In this document: positions 7,577 through 15,381 of the stretch, piece by piece
Numbering within the stretch: the first letter of the stretch is position 1
Layout of the letters: each line of letters starts with the position of its first letter
Assembly (NCBI GenBank): GCA_947625185.1
Contig: CANQNJ010000012.1
Coordinates: 1-42,294, forward strand
Direction: 5' to 3'
DNA length: 42,294 nucleotides
Source: an uncultured Clostridia bacterium
GTDB lineage: Bacteria; Bacillota; Clostridia; Christensenellales; CAG-314
Notes under the pieces: model-generated
What the model was told of the DNA's origin: nothing
Database searches by the model: none
Seen by the model: the letters and a program-made list of their open reading frames with translations, nothing else
Position numbers and translations under genes: made by a program

Positions 7577-9358
7577 CTATCGGTTCAAACCGTTAAGCGC
7601 GGTGTTCCGTTTTTGTTGCATATAATACTCCACTTTTAGATTGCTTCCTCCGCGAATATCCGTAGAGCCGTCCTCGCTGAATACAAACGCGGGGATATTG
7701 AGTCTTGCGCCGCAACTGTCGATAATTGCCTGCGACGGACGCGCGAGAGACGCATAATTGAGTTTGTATGCGTCGAATATCGACTTGTAGTAATCGTAGG
7801 TGAACCATTTGCCGCTCAATACGACGTTGAGCGCGTTGGAGTACATCGCGCGAAGTTCCGCGTCTCCGCCGTCGAGGATCGTCCGTGTATACAGCGGATT
7901 CAAACACTTGCGGCCGTTTTCGTCAATAGTACTTTCCTTTGTATACGGTCCGAACTTGACCATACTCTGCGCGGGGTTCCATTCGTAATTGACCCCGAGA
8001 CAACGGTCGTAGTCGTACGGAATAATGTACGCGGTAAATTTGCCCTTCTCGTCCGCGGGTGTAAAGTACAGATAGTAGTTGTTGGCGTGGTTGCGAATGC
8101 AGTCCGGATTGCCCAAAAGGTAATTGACGGCTTCAAAACGAGCAAAATAATCCATATCTATATATGACCGGAATTTTGCCTTGAAATCGGCGGCGCTGCC
8201 GCCCGCATTGAGCATACTTACGAATTCCTTGATATATCTGTGATTGCTCCACTCCGGCTCGGTCGGGTCGTCGTTTGTTTTGAGATCATAGCTGAAACCC
8301 TCCGTCGCCGTCTCGATACCGCAATTACGCTCGTCTATGTATGTCAGATCGGCAGGACCCTTGGCGCTGTAAGTACACTTGTACAAGTCGCCGCCCTTGC
8401 GTTGCTTGTCGAAGTTGCGCTTGACAAACTGTTTGTCGATAAGCTCGTAAAGATTGCCTACGCCGACGGACTCCATATTGTCCCGCTGCTTGATACATAT
8501 TTGCGCAAGAGTGATATGCGGCGCCAATATGCCGTACGCGCGGAACATCCTGTTGGCGTAGAGCTCGCGGATATACGTCTGATCATAGCACTTGTTCCAC
8601 TTGTAATAGAACTTCTCCATTGTGGCGAAAGTACGGTCCTTGCGCGCCTTGCGTGCGGCTTCGCCCTCGGCGGTATCGCGCTTCCAATCGTGATAACATT
8701 CCTTTCCCCAGGCGTTGCCCTCGTATTCCTCGCCGTCGAATGTCTCCGTCAGGCTGAAACGGAAATGCACCAGATTGTATATGTCGCCGTCGTCGTCGAC
8801 GAAATCCGTTCGCGACGTGTTGCCGCGCATACGGATACCCACCTCTTCGTAACGGTACGTCTCGCCGTTGACCGTTATGATCAAATTGCACTTGCGATAG
8901 GTATCCGCCTTGGTCGCGTCGCCTTTCTTCCAATCGTAAAACGCCTCGTTGAGTTTTTTCAGCTCGAACGGAGTAATATCGATCTCCACCTTGACCGTGG
9001 TGGTCTCCTTCCACAGCGTATAATAGAGTTGTTTTTCCTCTTCGGAATAATCCTCGTAGAAAGATTGGTTTTGAGCGCTTATTTCGTCGCCGAATTCATA
9101 ATCGGAAGTTGACGGCTCGGGATTGGGATTGGGCTCGTCGCCCTTGACGTATCCGCAAACGGTACATTTGTCGTCTGCAAAAACGTGCCGCCCCTCATCG
9201 CTGCGCTCGTCAACGTGATTGCATATCGCGCGGTGCCAATGGCTCGTCTCGTCGGTACTCCACAGCGTGCTGTATGTATGCTTGTGCGCGCCGCTGCAAC
9301 CGACGCACAGTGCGACAACCGTAATTAAACATAAAATAAGACAGATAAATTTCTTCAA
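7577..9358 (-). CDS. CotH-family kinase-like lipoprotein
   Basis: This 593-residue secreted lipoprotein starts at a TTG (AGGAG six bases upstream). It has a signal peptide ending in the lipobox LCVGC, so it should be anchored outside the membrane. Residues about 25-75 hold a Cys/His-rich stretch with HKHTYSTLW, HWHRAICNH and CTVCGY, a pattern seen in clostridial surface proteins. The remainder matches the CotH atypical kinase family: IRMRGNTSR near residue 175, then FEAVNYLLGNPDCIRNHANN and IPYDYDRCLG, which supply the metal- and ATP-binding residues. CotH of Bacillus phosphorylates spore coat proteins; relatives in non-sporulating gut bacteria are exported and of unknown target. No co-transcribed partner is seen. 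Confidence 0.85.
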   Translation of the reverse strand: MKKFICLILCLITVVALCVGCSGAHKHTYSTLWSTDETSHWHRAICNHVDERSDEGRHVFADDKCTVCGYVKGDEPNPNPEPSTSDYEFGDEISAQNQSFYEDYSEEEKQLYYTLWKETTTVKVEIDITPFELKKLNEAFYDWKKGDATKADTYRKCNLIITVNGETYRYEEVGIRMRGNTSRTDFVDDDGDIYNLVHFRFSLTETFDGEEYEGNAWGKECYHDWKRDTAEGEAARKARKDRTFATMEKFYYKWNKCYDQTYIRELYANRMFRAYGILAPHITLAQICIKQRDNMESVGVGNLYELIDKQFVKRNFDKQRKGGDLYKCTYSAKGPADLTYIDERNCGIETATEGFSYDLKTNDDPTEPEWSNHRYIKEFVSMLNAGGSAADFKAKFRSYIDMDYFARFEAVNYLLGNPDCIRNHANNYYLYFTPADEKGKFTAYIIPYDYDRCLGVNYEWNPAQSMVKFGPYTKESTIDENGRKCLNPLYTRTILDGGDAELRAMYSNALNVVLSGKWFTYDYYKSIFDAYKLNYASLARPSQAIIDSCGARLNIPAFVFSEDGSTDIRGGSNLKVEYYMQQKRNTALNGLNR

Positions 9359-9387
9359 TTCGGACTCCTGTGTTTGATGATACTTAA

Positions 9388-9416
9388 ATTATACTTCATC
9401 TGCGCCGAAAACACAA
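9388..9416 (-). promoter_or_regulatory. Promoter of the CotH-like gene
   Basis: On the minus strand TTGTGT, a 17-base spacer and TATAAT lie about 30 bases upstream of the TTG start. This predicts a short leader that contains AGGAG. Confidence 0.6.
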
Positions 9417-9501
9417 CAGCTGAACACACATCGCCGCGTCGACGAAACAAAAACGGCAAAATAATGCCGAACGGGACGGCGGAATTTGTATCGAAAAACA
9501 C

Positions 9502-9530
9502 TTGACAAATACGCCGCAGTGAGTTATGAT
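9502..9530 (+). promoter_or_regulatory. Strong promoter of the tRNA-fMet locus
   Basis: TTGACA (9502-9507), a 17-base spacer and TATGAT (9525-9530). Transcription from about 9537 would first cross the decayed tRNA copy and then the intact tRNA. Confidence 0.75.
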
Positions 9531-9577
9531 AGATAAGCATCTTGACAACGACATAGTCGCGAGATGCAACGGAATAT

Positions 9578-9676
9578 CGCGGGGTAGAGCAGTCCGGTAG
9601 CTCATCGAGGCTCCTCAGCCGAAGCGTAGCGAACGCCGAGCCCGACAGGGTGCGTAGTTCTAATCAAATCCGTTAA
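9578..9676 (+). pseudogene. Decayed tandem copy of tRNA-fMet
   Basis: The first 34 bases of this repeat (9574-9607) are identical to those around the 5' half of the intact tRNA (9683-9716), 109 bases downstream. After ATCG the anticodon arm reads GAGGCTCCTCAGCCGAAG where the intact gene has GGGCTCATAACCCGAAG. About 25 extra bases then separate it from a corrupted T-arm (GTAGTTCTAATC). No acceptor 3' strand or CCA is present, so it cannot be a working tRNA. Confidence 0.65.
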
Positions 9677-9686
9677 ATAGTTATAT

Positions 9687-9764
9687 CGCGGGGTAGAGCA
9701 GTCCGGTAGCTCATCGGGCTCATAACCCGAAGGTCGTGTGGTTCAAATCCCGCCCCCGCAACCA
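9687..9764 (+). tRNA. tRNA-fMet (CAT), initiator, CCA encoded
   Basis: The acceptor stem CGCGGGG/CCCCGCA has the C1-A72 mismatch diagnostic of bacterial initiator tRNA. The anticodon stem CGGG-CTCATAA-CCCG carries CAT and the three G-C pairs of initiators, and ACCA is encoded. The D arm matches the family. The T-arm reads GTGTGG-TTCAAAT-CCCGC, one base longer than usual (78 nt in all against 77), so T9739 must bulge out of the stem for it to pair. The gene stands after its own promoter and before a terminator. Confidence 0.93.
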
Positions 9765-9771
9765 TTCGTAG

Positions 9772-9812
9772 TCTCAACTGAACCGTTTGTCGGTTCGGTT
9801 GAGATTTCATTT
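9772..9812 (+). terminator. Terminator after tRNA-fMet
   Basis: A 14-bp stem (TCTCAACTGAACCG at 9772-9785 with CGGTTCGGTTGAGA at 9791-9804, one mismatch) is followed by TTTCATTTT. Confidence 0.8.
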
Positions 9813-9883
9813 TACTCAAATTTGCTTGTTTTTATCATTTTTCGCCCTATATTCCGTATTTTTTGCCTTTCTTCGTCCCGTTT

Positions 9884-10022
9884 TAGCACATTCCTCGTAA
9901 AGGTCAACGGGCGAAAAATTTTTACTTTTTAATTATGTCTGACATAGAATGTGCTACATATTTTTACTAATTTTACATTGTGTTGCCGTAAAAATTTTTC
10001 TTTTTTTTCCATTGACCTTTAC
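9884..10022. repeat. Large inverted repeat with an interlocking second pairing
   Basis: GTAAAGGTCAACGG (9897-9910) pairs with CCATTGACCTTTAC (10009-10022), 13 of 14. GAAAAATTTTTAC (9913-9925) pairs perfectly with GTAAAAATTTTTC (9988-10000). A different perfect pair, TAGCACATTC (9884-9893) with GAATGTGCTA (9947-9956), crosses the first, so both together would make a pseudoknot. No gene is seen. It may be a decayed mobile element or a structured RNA. Confidence 0.55.
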
Positions 10023-10383
10023 CTCACTACACTATTACTCACGAAACAAATCGTCCTGTGCTACTCCGTTCCTGCCGAAAGGCAAGAAAAAAATACAGAG
10101 GTATACATTGCATAAAAACGCTGCTGAACAACGGCAAACTGAAATTACCGACGGAAGATCAGCGCAAATCGCTGTCTGTCCTGATAGCAAACGAATAAGC
10201 GGCGTCCCGCGCAGCGAAATATTATCTCAAAAACGCAAGAAAGCGCCCCTCAAAGGGCGCTTCATTGCAGACTGTACACAAATCTCCCGTCGGAAAACTT
10301 TCGACGGGGGTGTATTTGTATTGGGCGGACACTTTGCAAAGAGAACGCATACTATGTTGAGACAGAAAATAAAGGAGCGAAAC
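10023..10383. other. Intergenic region before the amidase gene
   Basis: No supported gene. A hairpin AAGCGCCC/GGGCGCTT lies at 10241-10262 and a second, CCGTCG/CGACGG, near 10289-10308. One frame ending at about 10199 reads IKTLLNNGKLKLPTEDQRK and looks protein-like but has no start codon; it may be a gene remnant. No convincing promoter for the downstream gene was found. Confidence 0.4.
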
Positions 10384-11436
10384 TTGGCAACTTACTACAT
10401 CGGCGGCAACGACGAACACGGGCAAAACCCCTTTACCGCAGGCAAACGGACCCCCGTAATGCCCTATCTCAACGTGCCGTTTTACGAAAATCAATTCAAC
10501 AGACCGACTAAGATCAAATTTCTCGAAGCGTGTTTCCGAAACAACTTCGCCGTATACGACGTGAAACCGGAATTGACCGATACGCCCGTATCGACGCGCG
10601 TGCGCCGTATAAATGCGCAAAATCTGACGCTGCTGGTCTCTTTCGGATACAATGCCTTCGGCAGCGGAAACAGTTTCAACTCGGCAAAAGGCATATCCGT
10701 ATTCTACTCACGACAAAATCCTCAACCGACGCGCAGCCGAGCGCTTGCGGAAGAGATATATGAACGGCTCGTCAACGGCACCGACCAAACGGGACGGGGA
10801 GTGTCTTCCCTTGACGATATAGGCGTACTGCAAAGCGTCAATTGTCCGTCGGCGTTGGCGGAACCGGGATATATGACCAACTTCGACGAGGCAAAACTTA
10901 TGTTGGATCCCGACTATCAAACGGAAGTCGCGGAAGAAAGCTGCCGCGGCGTGTGCGAATATCTCGGAGAAAGATATCTTGCCCGCGACAATCTCAACAA
11001 CTACCCCACCCTGCGCGGCGGTTCCTCCGGCAACTATGTATACCTGCTGCAATACATACTTACGCAAAACGGCTACAACCTATCCGTTGACGGCGTATTC
11101 GGCGCAAATACGCAGCGCGCCGTGACGGAATTTCAATCGTCAAACGGTCTGACCGCAGACGGCATAGCGGGGCAAAACACTTGGCGCACGCTGCTCGTAT
11201 TGCCTCCTCGTCCCACCGTCAGGCAGGGCGACAGAAACGTATATGTGCGCTATCTGCAACAAAAATTGACAAGCAAACTGTACCCGCTCGGCAATATCGA
11301 CGGGATATTCGGCAACGCCACGCGCGACGCCGTAATCGCCTTTCAACGGGAGAACGGTTTGGACGCAGACGGCATAGTCGGACCGATAACCTGGCAAGCG
11401 GTATCCGTAATAGGAGGCGGACGTCCGTTGCCCTGA
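10384..11436 (+). CDS. Amidase_3-like protein with two peptidoglycan-binding domains
   Basis: TTG 10384 is chosen because AAAGGAG lies six bases upstream; the frame is open further but that region is non-coding. The 350-residue product has an N-acetylmuramoyl-L-alanine amidase type 3 fold (residues 1-200) and two PG_binding_1 repeats (about 205-270 and 280-345; VDGVFGANTQRAVTEFQ and IDGIFGNATRDAVIAFQ). In the catalytic part His12 (DEHG), Glu35 (YENQFNR) and Glu160 (ALAEPGY) align with metal and catalytic residues. The usual SIHAN histidine is replaced by Gly88 in SFGYN. No signal peptide is present, so export would need lysis, a holin or another route. It may be a weak amidase or a cell-wall binding pseudoenzyme. 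Confidence 0.75.
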   Translation: MATYYIGGNDEHGQNPFTAGKRTPVMPYLNVPFYENQFNRPTKIKFLEACFRNNFAVYDVKPELTDTPVSTRVRRINAQNLTLLVSFGYNAFGSGNSFNSAKGISVFYSRQNPQPTRSRALAEEIYERLVNGTDQTGRGVSSLDDIGVLQSVNCPSALAEPGYMTNFDEAKLMLDPDYQTEVAEESCRGVCEYLGERYLARDNLNNYPTLRGGSSGNYVYLLQYILTQNGYNLSVDGVFGANTQRAVTEFQSSNGLTADGIAGQNTWRTLLVLPPRPTVRQGDRNVYVRYLQQKLTSKLYPLGNIDGIFGNATRDAVIAFQRENGLDADGIVGPITWQAVSVIGGGRPLP

Positions 11437-11466
11437 CGCAAATCCGCCGTCAATAGACAATAAATC

Positions 11467-11880
11467 GATTCTGTGAGAAATATCGGGGGAGTAGAAGAAA
11501 AAGAAATACATAAGCCGACTTCTATATCAAAGCGGAATTTTCGCGCGCGGAGATGCGCGTGTCGCGCATAGCAGCGAACAAAGCGAAAATTCCGTTGCAA
11601 GCGGCGACCTGCGCGGCGCTTGCAGCCCTTGCGGGGGATGGCGGGGCATGCGACTCCCCGCCGAAAGTACAAATAATGAAAGCCGAGGTGTCCTCGGCTA
11701 CAAGGGTACCCGCACAAGTTGAGAAACGAAACTTGTGCGGGAGAGGAACAACCGAGCGACGTTGGCACCGCTTGTGCTTGCACAAGCGGTAACGTCAAGC
11801 GAGAGTTGTGACGAGTCTGCGCTTGCGCCCCGTCAGGGGTCGGTTGCGCAGTCAACCGTACAGACTTGCGTCTGGTCGGA
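11467..11880 (+). mobile_element. Hairpin-rich non-autonomous element, copy 2 (right end missing)
   Basis: This copy starts with the degenerate left end GATTCTGTGAGAAATATCGG and runs through the conserved chain of hairpins. It carries the second hairpin type (GTTGCAAGCGGCGACC...) and the long 115-bp module with CCCGCACAAGTT/AACTTGTGCGGG and ACCGCTTGTGC/GCACAAGCGGT. The match stops at 11880, just where the 82-bp right-end hairpin begins in other copies, and mntP ends 10 bases further on. It fills the gap between two convergent genes and is probably part of both transcripts' 3' ends. Confidence 0.75.
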
Positions 11881-11890
11881 TCCTTTTCTT

Positions 11891-12478
11891 TCAGAAAAAT
11901 ACTCCGGAAATAAATATTTCCAATCCGATGCCTATCAATATGCAACCGCCCAGGATCTGCGCCTTGTCGCCGAGCCTTGCGCCGAACCTCTTGCCAAGGT
12001 ACACCGCGCCTACGCATATGCCGAAGGTCATAACGGCGATGATGCCCGCGGAAATCAACGCCTTCCACCACACCGTGCCTGCCAGATCCGCCAAGGAGAA
12101 ACCCGTGGAAAGCGCGTCTACGGATGTGGCTATTGCCTGCACAAACAATACGGAAAACGTCAATTTTTTTTGCGGCGAGGCGACGTCGTTCTTTCTTGCG
12201 CCGTCAAATATCATCTTGCCCCCGATGATGACCAACAGCGTCAACGCTATGTACGGTATCCACGCTTCGAATTTGGCAAATTGTTCCACTATAAGACTGA
12301 CGCACAGCCATCCCGCCATAGGCATCAGTCCCTGAAACACGCCGAACATACCCGCGACAAGCAATACTTTGCCCGTTTTCATAGTCGGTTCGTTCATTCC
12401 GTTGCTCATAGACACGGCGCAAGCGTCCATTGCGAGACCGACGCCCAAGCCGAGACTTGCGAGAACAAGTTCCAACAT
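11891..12478 (-). CDS. mntP: MntP manganese efflux pump
   Basis: This 195-residue, six-helix membrane protein exports Mn2+. It shows the two internal repeats of the family with GLAMDACAVSMSNG in helix 1 and ATSVDALSTGFSL in helix 4. The Asp residues in these motifs are the ones required for transport in MntP. The ATG directly follows the stop codon of the upstream exchanger gene with no spacer, so translation is probably coupled. The pair lies behind a yybP-ykoY riboswitch, the usual Mn2+ sensor for mntP genes. Confidence 0.95.
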   Translation of the reverse strand: MLELVLASLGLGVGLAMDACAVSMSNGMNEPTMKTGKVLLVAGMFGVFQGLMPMAGWLCVSLIVEQFAKFEAWIPYIALTLLVIIGGKMIFDGARKNDVASPQKKLTFSVLFVQAIATSVDALSTGFSLADLAGTVWWKALISAGIIAVMTFGICVGAVYLGKRFGARLGDKAQILGGCILIGIGLEIFISGVFF

Positions 12479-13552
12479 CTAAAAACTCCACCCTAATACA
12501 GTACGCAGCACAAGGTAAACTAAGTACACCCCGTAACAGCCGAGCAGCACCGCTCCGTGAGTACGGTTGAGCCTTCCGCTCAAACCGAACAAAAACAACA
12601 TTACCGTTACCGCCAGCATTACAAAGACGTCCACAAGCACCTGACTGCCCGTCGTAAGCGGATTGACGGTGGCGGAAATGCCCAATACAAACAGCATATT
12701 GAATATATTGCTGCCTATTACGTTGCCGAGAGCGAGTTCGTTCTGCCCTTTTCTGGCGGCGACGGTGCTTGTTACGAGTTCCGGCAAAGACGTGCCGACC
12801 GCCACTATCGTCAGACCCACCAACGCCTCCGACATATCGCGGTCCAGACGAAGTGCGGCGGCGCCTTCGAGCGCCAAGCCCTTTGCGCCGAACACGACCA
12901 ACTGTCCGCCGACAATTATGCCGACCGCGCCCGCAACTACGAACAAAATTGCCTTCCACCAAGGCATATCGCCGACGGCTTGCTGTTCGTCCATTTGCTC
13001 GGGGTGTCGGCGCGCCATTATCACCAGATATGTTATGTAAATAACGATGCCGACAGTCAGTATTATACCCTCATAGCGCGTGATCGCAAGGTCGCCGATA
13101 TCCGCCGCGGAATGCAGTCCGAACAGACAAACAAACAACGTCGTCAATGCCGTAACCGCAAGCAAAATGGGCATCTCGCGACGGTTGACGCTCTTCTTGA
13201 CCGCTATGGGTGTAAACACCGTCGAGAATCCCAATACGAGCAAAATATTGCAGATATCGGAACCCACCACGTTGCCTATCGCGACATTGGCGTTGCCGCC
13301 GCGTATTGCCGTCACCGAGTCGGATACGGACACCGCAAGCTCGGGCAACGACGTGCCCATTGCCACCACCGTCAAGCCGATAATAAGCGGCGACACTCTC
13401 AACTTGGCGGCGATGACGCCGGCGCCGTCCACGAACCAATCGCAGAACTTGACGAGACAGAACACTCCCAACGCCAAGCCTACGACGAACAGCGCGATCT
13501 GAATACCTATATGCAGGTCCTTTATCCAACCGTTTAACAGATCTACCAACAT
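12479..13552 (-). CDS. CaCA-superfamily cation exchanger (YrbG-type)
   Basis: This 357-residue membrane protein of about ten helices carries the two inverted alpha repeats of the Ca2+/cation antiporter superfamily: GLTVVAMGTSLPELAVS near residue 58 and GLTIVAVGTSLPELVTS near residue 247. Each is followed by the partner motif (GNVVGSDICNILLVLG; GNVIGSNIFNMLFVLG). It exchanges a divalent cation for Na+ or H+. CGGAG precedes the ATG. It is the first gene after an Mn2+ riboswitch and directly abuts mntP, which suggests that Mn2+ is a physiological substrate or that Ca2+ and Mn2+ efflux are jointly controlled. Known relatives are usually annotated as Ca2+/Na+ exchangers. Confidence 0.92.
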   Translation of the reverse strand: MLVDLLNGWIKDLHIGIQIALFVVGLALGVFCLVKFCDWFVDGAGVIAAKLRVSPLIIGLTVVAMGTSLPELAVSVSDSVTAIRGGNANVAIGNVVGSDICNILLVLGFSTVFTPIAVKKSVNRREMPILLAVTALTTLFVCLFGLHSAADIGDLAITRYEGIILTVGIVIYITYLVIMARRHPEQMDEQQAVGDMPWWKAILFVVAGAVGIIVGGQLVVFGAKGLALEGAAALRLDRDMSEALVGLTIVAVGTSLPELVTSTVAARKGQNELALGNVIGSNIFNMLFVLGISATVNPLTTGSQVLVDVFVMLAVTVMLFLFGLSGRLNRTHGAVLLGCYGVYLVYLVLRTVLGWSF

Positions 13553-13576
13553 ATTGCTATCTCCGTTTTCCTAAGT

Positions 13577-13700
13577 AAAAAAAATGAGACCGCGCGGCAA
13601 AAAGCCTGCGCAAGTCTCGTTCTTCAATGTCGCACCCGAGCGACGACGCCCGGTATGTGGGTACGACAACTATCTTATAGCGAACTACTCCCCTGTGAGT
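13577..13700 (-). ncRNA. yybP-ykoY manganese riboswitch with terminator
   Basis: On the minus strand the leader reads AGGGGAGTAG (13685-13694), a CCGGGC element near 13650 and AACGAGACTT (13612-13621). These are the conserved blocks of the Mn2+-sensing yybP-ykoY aptamer. The last block also forms the 5' arm of a terminator, GAGACTTGCGCAGGC with GCCGCGCGGTCTC (13586-13618), followed by eight U residues (13577-13584). Mn2+ binding should stabilise the aptamer, release the GAGAC segment from the terminator and turn on the exchanger and mntP. Confidence 0.88.
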
Positions 13701-13706
13701 ACAATA

Positions 13707-13736
13707 ATCTTACCACACAAGCCGCCGCAAGGTCAA
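13707..13736 (-). promoter_or_regulatory. Promoter of the riboswitch-controlled exchanger operon
   Basis: On the minus strand TTGACC (13731-13736), an 18-base spacer and TAAGAT (13707-13712). Transcription would start near 13700, at the first base of the aptamer region. Confidence 0.65.
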
Positions 13737-13796
13737 GCCTATTTGAGCAATTCGTATTGACTGTTGTATATCGACGCGTAAACAAACCTTTACCCG

Positions 13797-14327
13797 CTAT
13801 GCCGCGGGAGCGACGGATTGCAGCAGTTTCTGCGCTATATCCACTATTATCCACTTGCCGAAGAAATTGTTGGCGTATATGTGCTGCCCCACCCAACTCT
13901 CGGCAAAGCCCTTGCCTGCAAGTTTCTTCATTAGCGGCATAAATTCGTCAGCCGTATCGTTAAACAGCGCAAACAGCACCGCGAATACCAGATACACCAC
14001 GACAAAACCCATCGCCAAACCGAGGATCTTATCCAAAACGCCGACGATTTTGAGGTGTTTGAGTATCTTGGTAAGCAATATCGCCGCAATGCCGTACACC
14101 ACGGTAAGCAATATCGCCGCGACTATCATCGCAATGACGTTGCGCGTGTTCTCGTTGTCGATGACGTTCTTAAACCAATCCTGCACATATGGCGCGACGG
14201 TGGCTGTCAACGTGGCGACGACGATGATGCCCACAATGGTCAATATCTGTCGGATAATTCCCTTGAAAAATCCCGACACGGCGCATATCGCCAGAAAAAC
14301 AAGAAAAATAATATCAATAGCGTTCAT
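13797..14327 (-). CDS. CvpA-family membrane protein
   Basis: This 176-residue protein has four predicted transmembrane helices and the CvpA family N-terminus (MNAIDIIFLVFLAICAVSGF followed by KG and RQ). In Escherichia coli CvpA is tied to colicin V production and membrane stress, while the Bacillus homologue YshB sits in a DNA-repair neighbourhood; the biochemical role is unknown. AGGAG lies seven bases before the ATG. It follows the lipoprotein gene by nine bases, so both share an mRNA. No clear terminator is seen before the convergent region at 13737-13796. Confidence 0.85.
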   Translation of the reverse strand: MNAIDIIFLVFLAICAVSGFFKGIIRQILTIVGIIVVATLTATVAPYVQDWFKNVIDNENTRNVIAMIVAAILLTVVYGIAAILLTKILKHLKIVGVLDKILGLAMGFVVVYLVFAVLFALFNDTADEFMPLMKKLAGKGFAESWVGQHIYANNFFGKWIIVDIAQKLLQSVAPAA

Positions 14328-14336
14328 AGTGTTCTC

Positions 14337-15149
14337 CTAATCGTTGTCGAAACGCACCTTTATTTCACCCGTGACGGCTCTTACCGTCAACTTGTACTCG
14401 CCGTTGCCCGTGCGATTGACGAGGTTGTTTCTGCCCGTATCGGTATGCGCGTCTATGGTATACCAATACTCTGGGTGATCTACAGTGCCGCGGATGGCGC
14501 CCGTATCCGTGGTGATGCGGATATCCTTTGCGTCAATGTCGAATTCTACGCTGCCGATGTTCGTGTCGATAGACACCGACTTTCCCGCCGCCTCGGCATA
14601 TATGCTGCCCACCGAGGTCGTCAGCTGCGTGTCGTCCGCGTGACAGTCATCCAGACGGATCGTTCCCGTGTCCGTTCGCACAAACAGCTCTTGCGCCGTT
14701 ACGTCGTCGATCTGAACGTTACCCGTCTCGGTCAATACGGTCAGGGATATCAATCCCTGCTCCATCATACGCTCAGGCAAACCGACGATCATAAAACAAT
14801 TGTCCGCCTGCGCATTGGAAATGAGCGGCTTTTCGGAAAAATTGACGCATTCGCCGGAAACGGAACTATACGAAGTCGTATAGCTGACGGCGAAATCCGG
14901 TTCCTCCGCATAATCAAGCGTAATAATATCGCGAAAATCCGACTCTGTCACATAAACGCTGTAAACGTCCGTCTGAATAAAGACGTCCGTAAACGCCGCG
15001 GCGTCGACGAGTTGTATCTCCTCGTGAGAGTTGCACTTCCTCATCAATCTATCCACGTCCGCCTCGGCGACGACGTCGCAGGCGACCAAAGCCAATGCGC
15101 ACGCCGCGAGAAAAACCGCCGTATAAATTATTGACAAAAACTTTTTCAT
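14337..15149 (-). CDS. DUF4097-like beta-solenoid lipoprotein
   Basis: This 270-residue protein begins with a signal peptide and the lipobox LVAC, so it should be a membrane-anchored exported lipoprotein. The second half is built from short, regular strands with recurring TDTG, TSVG and TNIG turns (residues about 155-265), the pattern of DUF4097 / adhesin-like right-handed beta helices. Family function is undefined; members are often linked to envelope stress regulators. AAGGTG lies six bases upstream of the ATG. It is the first gene of a two-gene unit with the CvpA-family gene. Confidence 0.78.
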   Translation of the reverse strand: MKKFLSIIYTAVFLAACALALVACDVVAEADVDRLMRKCNSHEEIQLVDAAAFTDVFIQTDVYSVYVTESDFRDIITLDYAEEPDFAVSYTTSYSSVSGECVNFSEKPLISNAQADNCFMIVGLPERMMEQGLISLTVLTETGNVQIDDVTAQELFVRTDTGTIRLDDCHADDTQLTTSVGSIYAEAAGKSVSIDTNIGSVEFDIDAKDIRITTDTGAIRGTVDHPEYWYTIDAHTDTGRNNLVNRTGNGEYKLTVRAVTGEIKVRFDND

Positions 15150-15267
15150 AAATTCACCTTCGCAACACGGTTAGTTGCGTCAACGGGCATACCGGACAAA
15201 ACGTCTGCATACCGTCGGAAAAGTCGCCCGTCGCGCGTTCTTGCGCGACAGCGCTTCCGTTATCGTA

Positions 15268-15296
15268 ATTATACCCCAAATCGCACGTTCGGTCAA
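15268..15296 (-). promoter_or_regulatory. Promoter of the lipoprotein-CvpA unit
   Basis: On the minus strand TTGACC (15291-15296), a 17-base spacer and TATAAT (15268-15273). The predicted leader is about 110 nt and contains an 18-codon frame (15154-15210, starting MQTFCPVC) of unproven meaning. Confidence 0.7.
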
Positions 15297-15340
15297 TATT
15301 ATTGCGGAGCAAAATAATGTCACAAAACCGATTTCGCCAA

Positions 15341-15365
15341 TAAAAAAGCCCCGAAAACTCGGGGC
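15341..15365 (-). terminator. Terminator of the small P-loop ATPase gene
   Basis: On the minus strand GCCCCGA and TCGGGGC form a stem around a four-base loop, followed by six U residues (A-run at 15342-15347 on the plus strand). Confidence 0.85.
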
Positions 15366-15381
15366 GAAAATGCAAACGGAA

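Noticed and set aside
10050-10199. Protein-like fragment (IKTLLNNGKLKLPTEDQRK) before the amidase gene
   Set aside because: It has no start codon or ribosome-binding site. It may be a gene remnant, but nothing supports an active gene.
11735-12496. 253-residue plus-strand frame running from element copy 2 across mntP
   Set aside because: It starts in the non-coding repeat and continues antisense to mntP; no domain is visible.
15154-15210. 18-codon upstream frame (MQTFCPVC...) in the lipoprotein leader
   Set aside because: It lacks a ribosome-binding site and comparative support; short frames of this size occur by chance.
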